Of a stretch of 52,833 nt of DNA, positions 24,389 to 32,888 are shown in pieces. The stretch spans positions 1 through 52,833 of the forward strand of contig WHTY01000022.1 of assembly GCA_009377475.1 (NCBI GenBank), written 5' to 3'. The notes below the pieces were generated by a model. The model saw only the letters and a list, made by a program, of their open reading frames with translations, ran no database searches and was not told the origin of the DNA. The translations under genes were made by a program, and so were the position numbers. Every line of letters starts with the position of its first letter. Within the stretch, counting starts at the first letter, position 1. The DNA is from Actinophytocola sp. (GTDB lineage: Bacteria > Actinomycetota > Actinomycetes > Mycobacteriales > Pseudonocardiaceae).

Positions 24389-26067
24389 CCGCTGCCAGCG
24401 TTATCGCGCTCGCGGTGCTGCTGCTCGCGGTCACCGTGCTCGCCCTCGTGCTGCGGCCTGGCAGGGCGTCCACGCTGGAGTTCTACCTCGCGGGCAGGCG
24501 GGTCGGCGTGGCCACCAACGCCTGCGCCATCTGCGGCGACTACTTCTCAGCAGCATCGTTCCTCGGGGTCGCCGCCGCCGTGTACGTGTCCGGTTTGGAC
24601 GGTATCTGGTACGCGACCGGGTTCGCGGCCGGCTTCGTGCCGGTGCTGCTGTTCGTGGCCGCGCCGCTGCGTCGGTTCGGCGAGTTCTCCATCCCGGACT
24701 TCCTCGGCCGCAGGCTCGGCTCCGACCGCATCCGGCTGATCGCGGTCTGCGTCGTGCAGCTGATCATCCTGTCGTACCTGGTGCCGCAGGCCGTCGGCAG
24801 CGGCATCACCTGGGAGCTGCTGGTCGGCCACGGCGTGCTCGGCCTGACGCCGTACGCCACCGGCGTCGTGCTGTCCACCGTGGCCATCACCGCGCTGGTC
24901 GTGCTCGGCGGGATGCGCGGGACGACGTGGACGCAGGCGGTGCAGTTCCTGTTGCTGCTCTCGGCGTTCGTCTGGCTCACCGTCGTGGTGATCGCGTCCG
25001 GGTTCAGCTACCCGGACGCCGTCGCGGAGCTGGACTCCGAACCGCTCGCGAACCCCGTGGTCGCGGGCGGTGAGTGGGGACTGGCGACCGAGCCGAACCG
25101 GCTTGAGTCCGGTTCGGACGCGACGTTCGGCGAGCCCGGCGGGCGGTATGGGCCGTTCGGGCAGCTCACGCTGATGGTCACGCTCGTGATGGGAACGGCG
25201 GGGCTGCCGCACATCATGAACCGCTACTTCACCAGCCCCACCGGCACCGCCGCGCGCATGACGACCGTGTGGGTGCTCGGGTTCGCCGGGCTGTTCTACA
25301 CCCTCGCGGTGCTGCTCGGGACGGCGTCGCGGTCGCTGATCGCGACGTCCGTCGAGGGACGCCCGTGGCTTGCGGACCTGACCGTCGACGGCGTGCTGCG
25401 GGTGCCGGAACACGCGCCGCTGGTGCTTGGCCGGATCTTCGGCGGCGAGGCGGGGTTGGGGTTCATCGCCACCGGCGCGCTGATCGCCGTCATGTCGACC
25501 ATCGCCGGGCTGCTGCTCGCCGCGGCGGCGTCGTGGGGTCACGACGTCTACGAGCGTCACATCAACCCGAGGGCCAGCCAGCGGCAGGCGGTGTGGGCCG
25601 GACGTGGCGCGGTGATCGTGGTGGCGGTGTTCTCGTCGGCGTTGGCGCTCGGGCTGCGGCCCGACTCGCTGACGGCGTTGTTCCCTTCGATCGTCGCGAC
25701 CATGGTGACCTGGGCGTTCGCGCTGGCGGGCTCGGCGCTCGCGCCGGTGTTCATCCTGGCGATCTGGTGGCGCAAGACGACGTCGCGGGGGGCGGGTGCC
25801 GGCATGATCACCGGCGCGGTGACCGCGATCGGCATGTTCACCAGCGCCACCGTGACCGGAGACGAAGGCGTCGGGGAGGTGCTGCTCGCGCCGACGATCG
25901 TCGCCGCGCCGGTGGCCACGCTGGTGACGGTGGTGGTGTCGCTGCGCACGCCGACGCCGAAGGACCTGGACCGGCTGTGGCTGCGACTGCACGGCACCGC
26001 GGCCGACCGGCGGGCGGCGCGGCTGGCGCGGCTGACCATCGCCGGCGTGAACGGAGACAGGAGCTGA
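24385..26067 (+). CDS. Sodium:solute symporter in a sensor-kinase operon
   Basis: The 560-residue SSS-family protein has the conserved ACAICGDYFSAASFLGVAAA helix (about 45-65), GGMRGTTWTQAVQFLLLL and GTAGLPHIMNRYFTSP, typical of ActP/MctP-like carriers. About 13 helices are predicted. It is coupled to a small membrane protein upstream and followed, two bases after its stop, by a LytS-like kinase and a LytR-like regulator. Symporter and signalling genes in one operon suggest that the transported monocarboxylate is also the signal. It is clearly distinct from the symporter at 21240-22955. Confidence 0.88.
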   Translation: MTAASVIALAVLLLAVTVLALVLRPGRASTLEFYLAGRRVGVATNACAICGDYFSAASFLGVAAAVYVSGLDGIWYATGFAAGFVPVLLFVAAPLRRFGEFSIPDFLGRRLGSDRIRLIAVCVVQLIILSYLVPQAVGSGITWELLVGHGVLGLTPYATGVVLSTVAITALVVLGGMRGTTWTQAVQFLLLLSAFVWLTVVVIASGFSYPDAVAELDSEPLANPVVAGGEWGLATEPNRLESGSDATFGEPGGRYGPFGQLTLMVTLVMGTAGLPHIMNRYFTSPTGTAARMTTVWVLGFAGLFYTLAVLLGTASRSLIATSVEGRPWLADLTVDGVLRVPEHAPLVLGRIFGGEAGLGFIATGALIAVMSTIAGLLLAAAASWGHDVYERHINPRASQRQAVWAGRGAVIVVAVFSSALALGLRPDSLTALFPSIVATMVTWAFALAGSALAPVFILAIWWRKTTSRGAGAGMITGAVTAIGMFTSATVTGDEGVGEVLLAPTIVAAPVATLVTVVVSLRTPTPKDLDRLWLRLHGTAADRRAARLARLTIAGVNGDRS

Positions 26068-26069
26068 CG

Positions 26070-27344
26070 ATGAGCAGGGGAAGTCTGCCGCTGGCAGGCG
26101 CGATGGTGGTCGCGTGGGGTCTGGTGTATCTCGTGACCCAGCGTGTGCCGGACCCGCCGCTCGAAGTCGGCGTCACCGTGCTGATCGGCGTCGCGCTCAC
26201 CGTGGCGCTGACGATCGGCTATCCCTCGGCGTTGCGGGGGCCGCGTAAGCCACGGCCGCCGAGGCAACCAGGCAGGCATGGCCGCACCATCGCCGCAGTG
26301 GGACGGTCCATGCCGCTGCGGTCCGGGCTGACCACGGAGGCCGCCGAGCGCGCGGTGGCGTTGCTACATCCGCTGCTCGGCGGGGACGCGGTCGCGATCA
26401 CCGACCAGGAGCGGGTGCTGGCGTTCGTCGGGCCTGGCTCCGACCACCACCTCGTCGGCGACGCGCCGCAGACCGAGTCGGCCTCGCGGGTGCTCGCGCG
26501 CGGCAAGACCTCGGTCGTCCGCAACAAGGCGAAGCTGGGCTGTCCCGAGCCGAGTTGCCCGCTGCGCACCGCGGTGGTCTCGCCGTTGTCCATCGGCAAG
26601 CGGGTCGTCGGCACGCTCAAGGTGTACCGGCTCGATGACATACCGCCGCCGCGTGAGCTGGTCGAAGGGCTCGCCGGGATCCTCTCGCTGCACCTGGAGC
26701 TGGCGGAACTGGACCGGGAACGCAAGCTCGCCGTTGACGCGCGGTTGGACGCGCTGCGGGCGCAGATCAACCCGCACTTCCTGTTCAACACGCTCAACAC
26801 CATCGCATCGAAGGCTCGCACCGACCCAGAAGAGGCGCGACGGCTGCTGCTGCGGTTGTCCGACTTCTTCCGGTACGCGGTGCGCCAGGAGGGGCAACTG
26901 GTCGAGTTCGGACAGGAGTACTACTTTGTGCGCACCTACGTGTCGCTGGAGCAGGCGCGCTACGGCGACCGGCTGAAGGTGCGCTACGACATCGACCCGC
27001 AGGTGCTCACCGCGAACGTGCCGGTGCTGACCGTTCAGCCGTTGGTGGAGAACGCCGTCAAGCACGGGATCGCGGACAAGGTCGACGGCGGGACGGTGTC
27101 GCTCAAGGCCCGCGTAGACCCGCTGACGAGGACCACGTCGATCCGGGTGTCCGACGACGGCGTCGGGATCTCGCCGGAGGTGCTTGACCGGGTGACCGCG
27201 GGCGACGGTGCGGCGAATGGGGGAGTTGGTCTCAGCAACATCTCGCAGCGTTTGGAAGTGCTGTACGGCGAGCGCTATCGTCTCGACATCCAGTCGCATG
27301 ACGGCGGCGGCACCGTCGTCGAGATGCAGATTCCGTTGAGGTGA
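26070..27344 (+). CDS. LytS/BtsS-type sensor histidine kinase
   Basis: The 424-residue kinase has two N-terminal transmembrane helices (about 6-22 and 32-50), a GAF-like region (about 88-210) containing the pair CPEPSC (158-163), a His-kinase domain with phospho-acceptor INPHFLFNTLNTI (H236) and a HATPase domain (about 325-420, LVENAVKHGI, DDGVGI, GVGLSN). The membrane part is far smaller than the multi-helix sensor of LytS or BtsS. ATG 26070 follows AGGAG. It is followed four bases later by its LytTR response regulator. Signal input through the adjacent symporter is inference. Confidence 0.9.
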   Translation: MSRGSLPLAGAMVVAWGLVYLVTQRVPDPPLEVGVTVLIGVALTVALTIGYPSALRGPRKPRPPRQPGRHGRTIAAVGRSMPLRSGLTTEAAERAVALLHPLLGGDAVAITDQERVLAFVGPGSDHHLVGDAPQTESASRVLARGKTSVVRNKAKLGCPEPSCPLRTAVVSPLSIGKRVVGTLKVYRLDDIPPPRELVEGLAGILSLHLELAELDRERKLAVDARLDALRAQINPHFLFNTLNTIASKARTDPEEARRLLLRLSDFFRYAVRQEGQLVEFGQEYYFVRTYVSLEQARYGDRLKVRYDIDPQVLTANVPVLTVQPLVENAVKHGIADKVDGGTVSLKARVDPLTRTTSIRVSDDGVGISPEVLDRVTAGDGAANGGVGLSNISQRLEVLYGERYRLDIQSHDGGGTVVEMQIPLR

Positions 27345-27348
27345 TCGA

Positions 27349-28134
27349 GTGCGCGCCCGTTGCCTGATCGTCGATGACGAGGCACCAGCCAGGGCGGAGC
27401 TGCGTTACCTCCTTGGTGGGTTCGACCAGGTGCAGGTCGTGGGGGAGGCCACCAACGCGGAGGAGGCGTTGGTGCTGCTGCGCTCGCTGGACTACGACAT
27501 CGTGCTGCTCGACATCCGGATGCCCGGTGGGACCGGCATCGAGGTGGCCGAGGCGTTGCGGTCGGGGCCGCACCCGCCGAAGGTCATCTTCACCACGGCG
27601 TATCCCGACTACGCGCCGGACGCCTTCGACCTGGATGCGGCGGACTATCTGGTCAAGCCGTTCGATGCCGAACGTCTCGGGCGCGCGTTGGCGCGGGCGC
27701 TCGCGCCCGGGCAGGGGGACGCCGACGGCGAGTCGACGCCCGCGCAGGGCATTCCTGCCGCCGCCGCTGGTCCGGCCGCTGCCCCGGCAGCACACCCGGA
27801 CCCGCTCGGCCGGATCCCGGTGCAGCAGGGCGACCGGACCGTGCTGGTGGACTCGTCGTCGATCATCTTCGCCACGGCGGCGCGGGGGTACTCCTACCTG
27901 CAACTGTCGTCCGAACGGGTGCTGGTGAGCTTCTCGCTGAACGAACTGGAGCGCCGCCTCGGCGGGCACTTCTACCGCACGCACCGGTCGTACCTGGTGA
28001 ACCTCGACCACGTGCGCGAGCTCCGCCCGGACTTCAAGGGCGCCCTGGTGCTGGTGATGGACGACCATCGCCGCAGCCGCGTCGAGGTCTCCCGCCGCCA
28101 CGTCCGCGACCTCCGGAAGCTGCTTGGCCTCTAG
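27349..28134 (+). CDS. LytTR-family response regulator
   Basis: The 261-residue protein has a receiver domain (acidic D9/D10, phospho-acceptor D55 in IVLLDIRMPG, K103 in LVKPFDAE), an Ala/Pro-rich linker (about 125-145) and a LytTR DNA-binding domain (about 155-258, FYRTHRSYLVNLDHVREL). GTG 27349 lies four bases after the kinase stop. It probably activates the preceding symporter gene or related carbon-uptake genes. The stop is directly followed by the 21-bp tandem repeat. Confidence 0.92.
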   Translation: MRARCLIVDDEAPARAELRYLLGGFDQVQVVGEATNAEEALVLLRSLDYDIVLLDIRMPGGTGIEVAEALRSGPHPPKVIFTTAYPDYAPDAFDLDAADYLVKPFDAERLGRALARALAPGQGDADGESTPAQGIPAAAAGPAAAPAAHPDPLGRIPVQQGDRTVLVDSSSIIFATAARGYSYLQLSSERVLVSFSLNELERRLGGHFYRTHRSYLVNLDHVRELRPDFKGALVLVMDDHRRSRVEVSRRHVRDLRKLLGL

Positions 28135-28135
28135 C

Positions 28136-28203
28136 GCGTGTCCCCCGCTCACGGTGCCGTGTTCCCCGTTCCCGGTGCCGTGTTCCCCGTTCGCGGTGCC
28201 GTT
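28136..28203. repeat. Tandem repeat, 21-bp period, filling a convergent gap
   Basis: Units start GTGTCCCCC at 28138, GTGTTCCCC at 28159 and GTGTTCCCC at 28180, with a partial fourth at 28201. Each is closed by CGGTGCC. The array starts just after the response-regulator stop (28134) and runs into the stop of the convergent aminotransferase (28202). The first unit matches the repeat inside the lipoate ligase gene at almost every base. Confidence 0.9.
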
Positions 28204-29329
28204 ACCGCAACACGTCGGTCAGCGCGTGCACCACCGTGGCCTGGTCGGCCTCGGTCAGGTGTGCGGAGCTCGGTAGCGACAGCCCCAGGCGGTAGAGCTT
28301 CTCGCTCACGTCGCCGCCGATCCGTTCCGTCGGCCGGTACGGTGCCTGTTCATGCAGCGGCGGCCACACCCGCCGCGCTTGGACGTCGCGCTCGGCGAGC
28401 GCCGAGACGACGTGATCCGGCCCCGGCATGTTCTCGTAGACCAACAATGAGTACAACCAGTACGACGGGTTCGCCCATGACGCGCCCGGCGCCAAACCGA
28501 GCGGCAGCGAACCGAGACCGTCGTGGTACCGGCGGGCGATCGCGCGCTTGGCGCGCACCGCGACGTGCAGCCGCTCCAACTGTGCGAGCCCCACCGCCGC
28601 CGAGATGTTGTTCAGCCGATAGTTGTAACCCACCGTGTCGTGGTGGTACGTCGTGCCATCCAACTTCGCCTGGTTTGTCAGGTGCTTCGCCCGCGCGGCC
28701 ACCTCGGCATCAGCGGTGACAAGCATGCCCCCGCCACCCGACGTGATGACCTTGTTGCCGTTGAACGAGAAGCACCCGATGTCACCGACGGTGCCCACGC
28801 TCATCCCCGCAACGGGCCCGGAGCACCACTCGGCGCCCAGCGACTCAGCGGCATCCTCGATGATCCGGATGTCGAACCGCTCCCGCAGCTCCAGCAGCGG
28901 CTCCATGCGCGCCGGATGCCCGAGAACATGCACGACCTCCACGACGTCCGGAAGCCGCTCGCCCCGTCGGGCACGGCGGCACACCTCGTCGTGCAGCAGC
29001 TCGGTGTCCATGTTCCAGGTCGCGCACTCGCTGTCGACCAGCAGCACGTCGGCGCCGGTGTAGGCGACGGCGTTGGCGGAGGCGATGAACGTGAAGTCGG
29101 AGACCGCCACCAGACGTCCCGGCTCCGCGCCCGCGAGCCGGAGCGCGACGTGCAGCGCCGCCGTCCCACTCGAGCACGCGACCGCGTGGCTGGCCCCGAT
29201 CGTCGCGGCGAACGTCTTCTCGAACCGCTCCACGAACGGCCCCACCGAGGACACGTAGCCGCTGTCGACGCACTCCTGCAGGTACTGCGCTTCGTTGCCG
29301 GCGAACGTCGGCTCGCTGAGCGGAATCAT
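28202..29329 (-). CDS. legC: LegC-like PLP-dependent sugar aminotransferase
   Basis: The 375-residue protein belongs to the DegT/DnrJ/EryC1 family, and its opening MIPLSEPTFAGNEAQYLQEC with VDSGYVSSVG closely resembles LegC, the aminotransferase of legionaminic acid synthesis. The PLP lysine is K193 in CFSFNGNKVITSGGGG. The ATG overlaps the stop of the dehydratase gene (ATGA), so they act in succession: 4,6-dehydration to a 4-keto sugar, then amination. Other legionaminic genes (legG, legI, legF) are not present, so the final sugar is uncertain. Confidence 0.88.
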   Translation of the reverse strand: MIPLSEPTFAGNEAQYLQECVDSGYVSSVGPFVERFEKTFAATIGASHAVACSSGTAALHVALRLAGAEPGRLVAVSDFTFIASANAVAYTGADVLLVDSECATWNMDTELLHDEVCRRARRGERLPDVVEVVHVLGHPARMEPLLELRERFDIRIIEDAAESLGAEWCSGPVAGMSVGTVGDIGCFSFNGNKVITSGGGGMLVTADAEVAARAKHLTNQAKLDGTTYHHDTVGYNYRLNNISAAVGLAQLERLHVAVRAKRAIARRYHDGLGSLPLGLAPGASWANPSYWLYSLLVYENMPGPDHVVSALAERDVQARRVWPPLHEQAPYRPTERIGGDVSEKLYRLGLSLPSSAHLTEADQATVVHALTDVLR

Positions 29330-30321
29330 CGCTGGTACCGCGAGGCTCGGTCGGCGTCGGTGCGTGGCTTGAGCCAGCGCGCGGTTTCCGCCAAGCCTTC
29401 GCGCAACGTCGTGTCCGCCTGCCATTTCAGCAGGTCCTTCGCCCTGCTCGGATCGGAAAGCAGCACCTGTACTTCGCTCGCCGTTGGCCGTATCCGTTCG
29501 GCATCGGAGACGACCTCCGCGTCGGTGCCGGTGACCTCGCAACACAACCTGAAGAGGTCGCTGATACTGACGGCTTGGCCGGTGCCGAGGTGCACGGTCT
29601 CGCCGCGCGGCAGGCCGGCGGTCGCCATCCGCACGTAACCGTCGACGGTGTCGGTCACGAACGTCAGGTCCCGCCGTGGCGCCAGGTTGCCGAGCCGCAC
29701 CGTCGACGCGCCCGCGAGTAACTGCCCGAGGATGGTCGGGATGATCGCGCGCGCCGACTGTCTCGGCCCGAACGTGTTGAACGGGCGCAGTGTGACGACG
29801 TCGGTGCTGAACGTCCGCGCGTACGCCTCGCAGAGCTGGTCGGCGGCGATCTTCGTCGCGGCGTACGGGGACTGGCCCCGCAGCCGGTGGGCCTCCTCGA
29901 TCGGCACCGACTCCGGCGTGCCGTACACCTCGCTGGTCGACGTGTTGATCACGCGCACGTGCGGGTTGACCCGAACGGCTTCGAGCACGTTCAGCGTTCC
30001 GGTGACATTGGTTTCCACGAACGACGCGGGCGCCTGGTAGCTGTACGGAATGGCGATCAACGCCGCGAGGTGAAAAACGATATCGACATCGCTCACCGCG
30101 TCACGCACGAATCCGCTGTCCCGGATGTCGCCGAGTTTGACGTCGAGGCGGGACACCTGTTCTCGCGGCAGTTCGTCGAGCCACCCTAACGAACCGTTCG
30201 AATTGTATTCACAGAACGCCCGAACTTGCGCGCCTTCGGCCAGCAAACGTTCCGTTAGATGGCTGCCGATAAAGCCGTTCGCGCCAGTGACGAGGACACG
30301 TGTTCCGGAAAGTTCGGTCAT
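29326..30321 (-). CDS. legB: LegB-like nucleotide-sugar 4,6-dehydratase (SDR)
   Basis: The 331-residue extended SDR has the NAD-binding motif VTGANGFIGSHL (11-22) and the catalytic Y153xxxK157 in GQSPYAATKIAADQL. The sequences FHLAALIAIPYSYQAP, INTSTSEVYGTPE and RPFNTFGPRQSARAIIPTI match LegB-type dehydratases closely. ATG 30321 follows AAAAGGAAT; upstream in-frame sequence is Arg-rich and AT-rich and unlikely to be coding. It is the first gene of a two-gene unit with legC, divergent from the aminotransferase at 30681. Confidence 0.88.
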   Translation of the reverse strand: MTELSGTRVLVTGANGFIGSHLTERLLAEGAQVRAFCEYNSNGSLGWLDELPREQVSRLDVKLGDIRDSGFVRDAVSDVDIVFHLAALIAIPYSYQAPASFVETNVTGTLNVLEAVRVNPHVRVINTSTSEVYGTPESVPIEEAHRLRGQSPYAATKIAADQLCEAYARTFSTDVVTLRPFNTFGPRQSARAIIPTILGQLLAGASTVRLGNLAPRRDLTFVTDTVDGYVRMATAGLPRGETVHLGTGQAVSISDLFRLCCEVTGTDAEVVSDAERIRPTASEVQVLLSDPSRAKDLLKWQADTTLREGLAETARWLKPRTDADRASRYQR

Positions 30322-30516
30322 TAATATTCCTTTTCGTGCCTGGTGTAGACACAGTTGTCGCGGCCGCCGTGCTTGTCGAGGATGCGATCGCGGGGAGTAC
30401 CGTTGACAGGTGCCGAGTTCTGTCGTGGTCCGCCGCTGCGGCGATGTCCGCCCAGAATCGACTGTGACCGCCGATCGTCGCGAATTGTGCGAATCGTTAT
30501 ACCGCAACGAGTCCCC

Positions 30517-30545
30517 TTGACGAAATGATTCCCGCGCCGTAGCGT
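30517..30545 (+). promoter_or_regulatory. Sigma-70-type promoter candidate
   Basis: TTGACG (30517-30522) and TAGCGT (30540-30545) are separated by exactly 17 bases and face the aminotransferase at 30681. The predicted transcript would have a leader of about 130 bases that contains the palindrome at 30608-30621. Confidence 0.6.
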
Positions 30546-30607
30546 GTTTCAGATATCGATTTATGTGTTTTATTTCTTGATGTTGTTGTTTCCGCCGGGT
30601 GCGCGCG

Positions 30608-30621
30608 GGGCGTATACGCCC
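30608..30621. promoter_or_regulatory. 14-bp perfect palindrome GGGCGTATACGCCC
   Basis: It lies between the candidate promoter and the GTG at 30681. The central GTATAC and GC-rich flanks make a good dimer-binding site. No regulator gene adjoins, so the binder is unknown. Confidence 0.5.
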
Positions 30622-30680
30622 GTCACTCCCGTCGCAAAGATGAGGACCCCTAGTGGACATTCGCATTCCCGGAGGTATCC

Positions 30681-31988
30681 GTGCGCAACACTGGTGAGGC
30701 CGTTACCACACTCGCCGAAGACCTCGATCGTTCTGGCGAACTCCGGCGCCGGGCGCGGGAGCGGACCCCGGGCGGGGTGCATTCCAACGTGCGACTCGAC
30801 GGACCGGACGTCGTGCTCGCGCGCGCGAAGGGGCCGCGACTCTACAGCGTCGACGGCGTCGATTACGTCGACTACCTGCTGGGCCAGGGGCCAGCGCTCT
30901 ACGGTCACGCCCCCGGCTTCCTCACGTCAGCGGTGCATCAAGCGTCCTGCGACGGCCTGATCTTCGGCGGGCAGAGCGAGCTGGAAGTGCGCGCCGCCGA
31001 GCTGGTGTGCTCGACGGTCGGCTGGGCCGAGATGGTGCGGTTCGCGCTCACCGGCACGGAGGCCGTGCAAGCGGCGTTCCGGCTCGCCAGGGCCGTCACC
31101 GGCCGCACCCACATCGTCCGGTTCGAGGGGCACTATCACGGCTGGCTGGACAACGTCCTCATCGCGGACCGCGACGGCGTGTGGGAAGCGGCGAGCGCCG
31201 GGCAGGTGGCGTCCCACCTCAACGACTTCACCGTGCTGCCGTGGAACGACGCCGACGCGCTCGCCGACCTGTTCCACCGGGACGGCGAGCGGATCGCGGC
31301 CGTCGTCATGGAGCCGGTCGTGATCAATGCTGGCGTGATCGAACCGGAGCCCGGTTACCTGGAACGGGTCCGCAGAATGTGCTCGCGCCACGGCATCGTC
31401 CTCATTTTCGATGAGGTGATCTCCGGCTTTCGGCTCGGACCCGGTGGCGCCACGCACCGTTATGGTGTGACACCAGATTTGGCGCTCTATGGCAAGGCAT
31501 TGGGTGGCGGCTATCCGGTTTCCGCGCTCGCGGGCCGCGCGGACCTCTTGAACCGCATGGGCACGGGTGAGGTGAATCATTCCGGCACCTTCAATGCGTG
31601 GGCGCCCGGAATGGCAGCGGTAATAGCCACACTCGAACATATCCGGGACGAGGCGCCCTACACCTCGATCATGGCGCACGGCGAAAAGCTGATGGCCGGT
31701 ATCCGAAAAATCGGCGAATCGTTCGGTGAACCGTTGCGGGTGGCAGGGCTACCGATGGCGTTCCACGTGTCGTTCGGCGACATCGGCGACATCGACGTCA
31801 CCGACTATCGCAGTTTGCAGCAACTCGATCTGTCGCGTTACGCCAGTCTTGCGTCGGTACTTGTGGAACATGGAGTCTGGGTGGCGCGCCGGGGGGTCTG
31901 GTTCGTGTCCGAAGCGCATGGTCCGGTGGAACTCGATGGCACCCTCACGCGATTCGAAATGGCGTTCAAGGACTGGCTCGGCCGCTGA
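30681..31988 (+). CDS. Class III PLP aminotransferase, glutamate-1-semialdehyde aminomutase-like
   Basis: The 435-residue protein has the family motifs RTPGGVHSNVR (about 28-38), LTGTEAVQAAFRLAR (PLP phosphate binding), FEGHYHGWLDNVL, LIFDEVISGFRLGP (Asp 244 contacts the ring) and the Schiff-base lysine K272 in ALYGKALGGGYP. GTG 30681 follows GGAGG. A haem-pathway role is unlikely because no hem genes adjoin. Divergent placement opposite legB/legC suggests an amino-sugar or secondary-metabolite role. It could also be a beta-amino acid mutase. Confidence 0.85.
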   Translation: MRNTGEAVTTLAEDLDRSGELRRRARERTPGGVHSNVRLDGPDVVLARAKGPRLYSVDGVDYVDYLLGQGPALYGHAPGFLTSAVHQASCDGLIFGGQSELEVRAAELVCSTVGWAEMVRFALTGTEAVQAAFRLARAVTGRTHIVRFEGHYHGWLDNVLIADRDGVWEAASAGQVASHLNDFTVLPWNDADALADLFHRDGERIAAVVMEPVVINAGVIEPEPGYLERVRRMCSRHGIVLIFDEVISGFRLGPGGATHRYGVTPDLALYGKALGGGYPVSALAGRADLLNRMGTGEVNHSGTFNAWAPGMAAVIATLEHIRDEAPYTSIMAHGEKLMAGIRKIGESFGEPLRVAGLPMAFHVSFGDIGDIDVTDYRSLQQLDLSRYASLASVLVEHGVWVARRGVWFVSEAHGPVELDGTLTRFEMAFKDWLGR

Positions 31989-32059
31989 GTCAAAACCTAT
32001 CCCGAAATCGGCTACAGTGTCTGTGATCGGTCGGCGATCGGTCGGCGATCGATACCGCG

Positions 32060-32848
32060 TCAACGCACGGTGCGGGACAGCGCGAGTGCGGCGGTGCGAA
32101 CGGCGGGCGCCAGGCGTTCGGTGCGCATCCGATTGACCCATCCGGACACCGAGATCGCCGCCACCGCGCGACCCTCGGCGTCGATGACCGGGCTCGCCAC
32201 ACACACCGTGCCGATGCTGGACTCCTCTCGCTCATAGGCGGTGCCCTCGGCGGCGACCTTGGCGAGCTGCCGCCGTAGCAGCGCCGGGGAGGTGATCGTG
32301 CGTCGACTGATGCGCGGCAGCCCCGCGGCGATTACCGCATCCACGACGTCGGCGGGGGAGTACGCCAGGATCGCCTTGCCGACACCGGTGGCGTGCGCCG
32401 GGAACCGTCCGCCGATGCGGGACGGCAGCCTCGGCGCGTCAGGGCCGCGCAGCACGTCGAGGTAGACGACCTCGGTGCCCTCCAGCATCGCGAGGTGCAC
32501 GGTGTTGTGGGTGGCTTCGCGGAGGTCCGCGAGCAGCGGCCGCGCGGTGTCCACCAGCCCGCGCTGCCGGATCGCGAGCTGCCCGATCTCGAACAGCTTC
32601 AGCCCGAGCCGCAGCGCCGTGCCATCCCGCTCCAGCAGTCCGTGGTCGACCAGGTGCCGGGACAGCCGGTGCGCGCTGGTTTTCGGCAACGCCGTCCGAC
32701 GCGCCAGTTCGGACACACCGAGCGCGTCGTCGCCCGGCCGGAACGCCGCGAGCAGCGCGGCCAGGCGCGCGGCCGTGGCGGCGTCGGCGGATGGGGCGCG
32801 GCCTGGATCGCCGGACGAACCATCGTTGTTCCGCTCAGCGGTACGCAT
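32060..32848 (-). CDS. IclR-family transcriptional regulator
   Basis: The 262-residue protein has an N-terminal winged helix (about 25-85, LGVSELARRTALPKTSAHRL) and the IclR effector domain (HLAMLEGTEVVYLDVL, FPAHATGVGKAILA, IGTVCVASPVIDAEGRAVAA). ATG 32848 is 40 bases from the divergent acetaldehyde dehydrogenase start. IclR proteins usually control the divergent catabolic operon, here aromatic or steroid side-product breakdown. Upstream in-frame sequence overlaps that operon and was not included. Confidence 0.88.
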   Translation of the reverse strand: MRTAERNNDGSSGDPGRAPSADAATAARLAALLAAFRPGDDALGVSELARRTALPKTSAHRLSRHLVDHGLLERDGTALRLGLKLFEIGQLAIRQRGLVDTARPLLADLREATHNTVHLAMLEGTEVVYLDVLRGPDAPRLPSRIGGRFPAHATGVGKAILAYSPADVVDAVIAAGLPRISRRTITSPALLRRQLAKVAAEGTAYEREESSIGTVCVASPVIDAEGRAVAAISVSGWVNRMRTERLAPAVRTAALALSRTVR

Positions 32849-32888
32849 CCATTGAGTGTGCCGCACCAGGACGCGCACCGTAAGACCC

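Larger units (their letters stand above)
30322..30680. other. Divergent control region, AT-richer than its surroundings
   Basis: This 359-base gap separates legB (-) from the class III aminotransferase (+). It includes a stretch with low GC (about 30540-30595, with TTTATGTGTTTTATTTCTTG), a promoter candidate, a 14-bp palindrome and no gene that I can support. Its composition differs from the neighbouring genes, which may mark a horizontally acquired segment. Confidence 0.55.

Noticed and set aside
24547..25992. A 481-residue minus-strand frame opposite the second symporter
   Set aside because: Arg/His/Gln-rich composition and exact antisense position to a clear transporter gene mark it as a shadow.
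32025..32052. Repeated GATCGGTCGGC before the IclR gene end
   Set aside because: Only about two and a half 11-base copies between convergent stops, too little to treat as a functional element.
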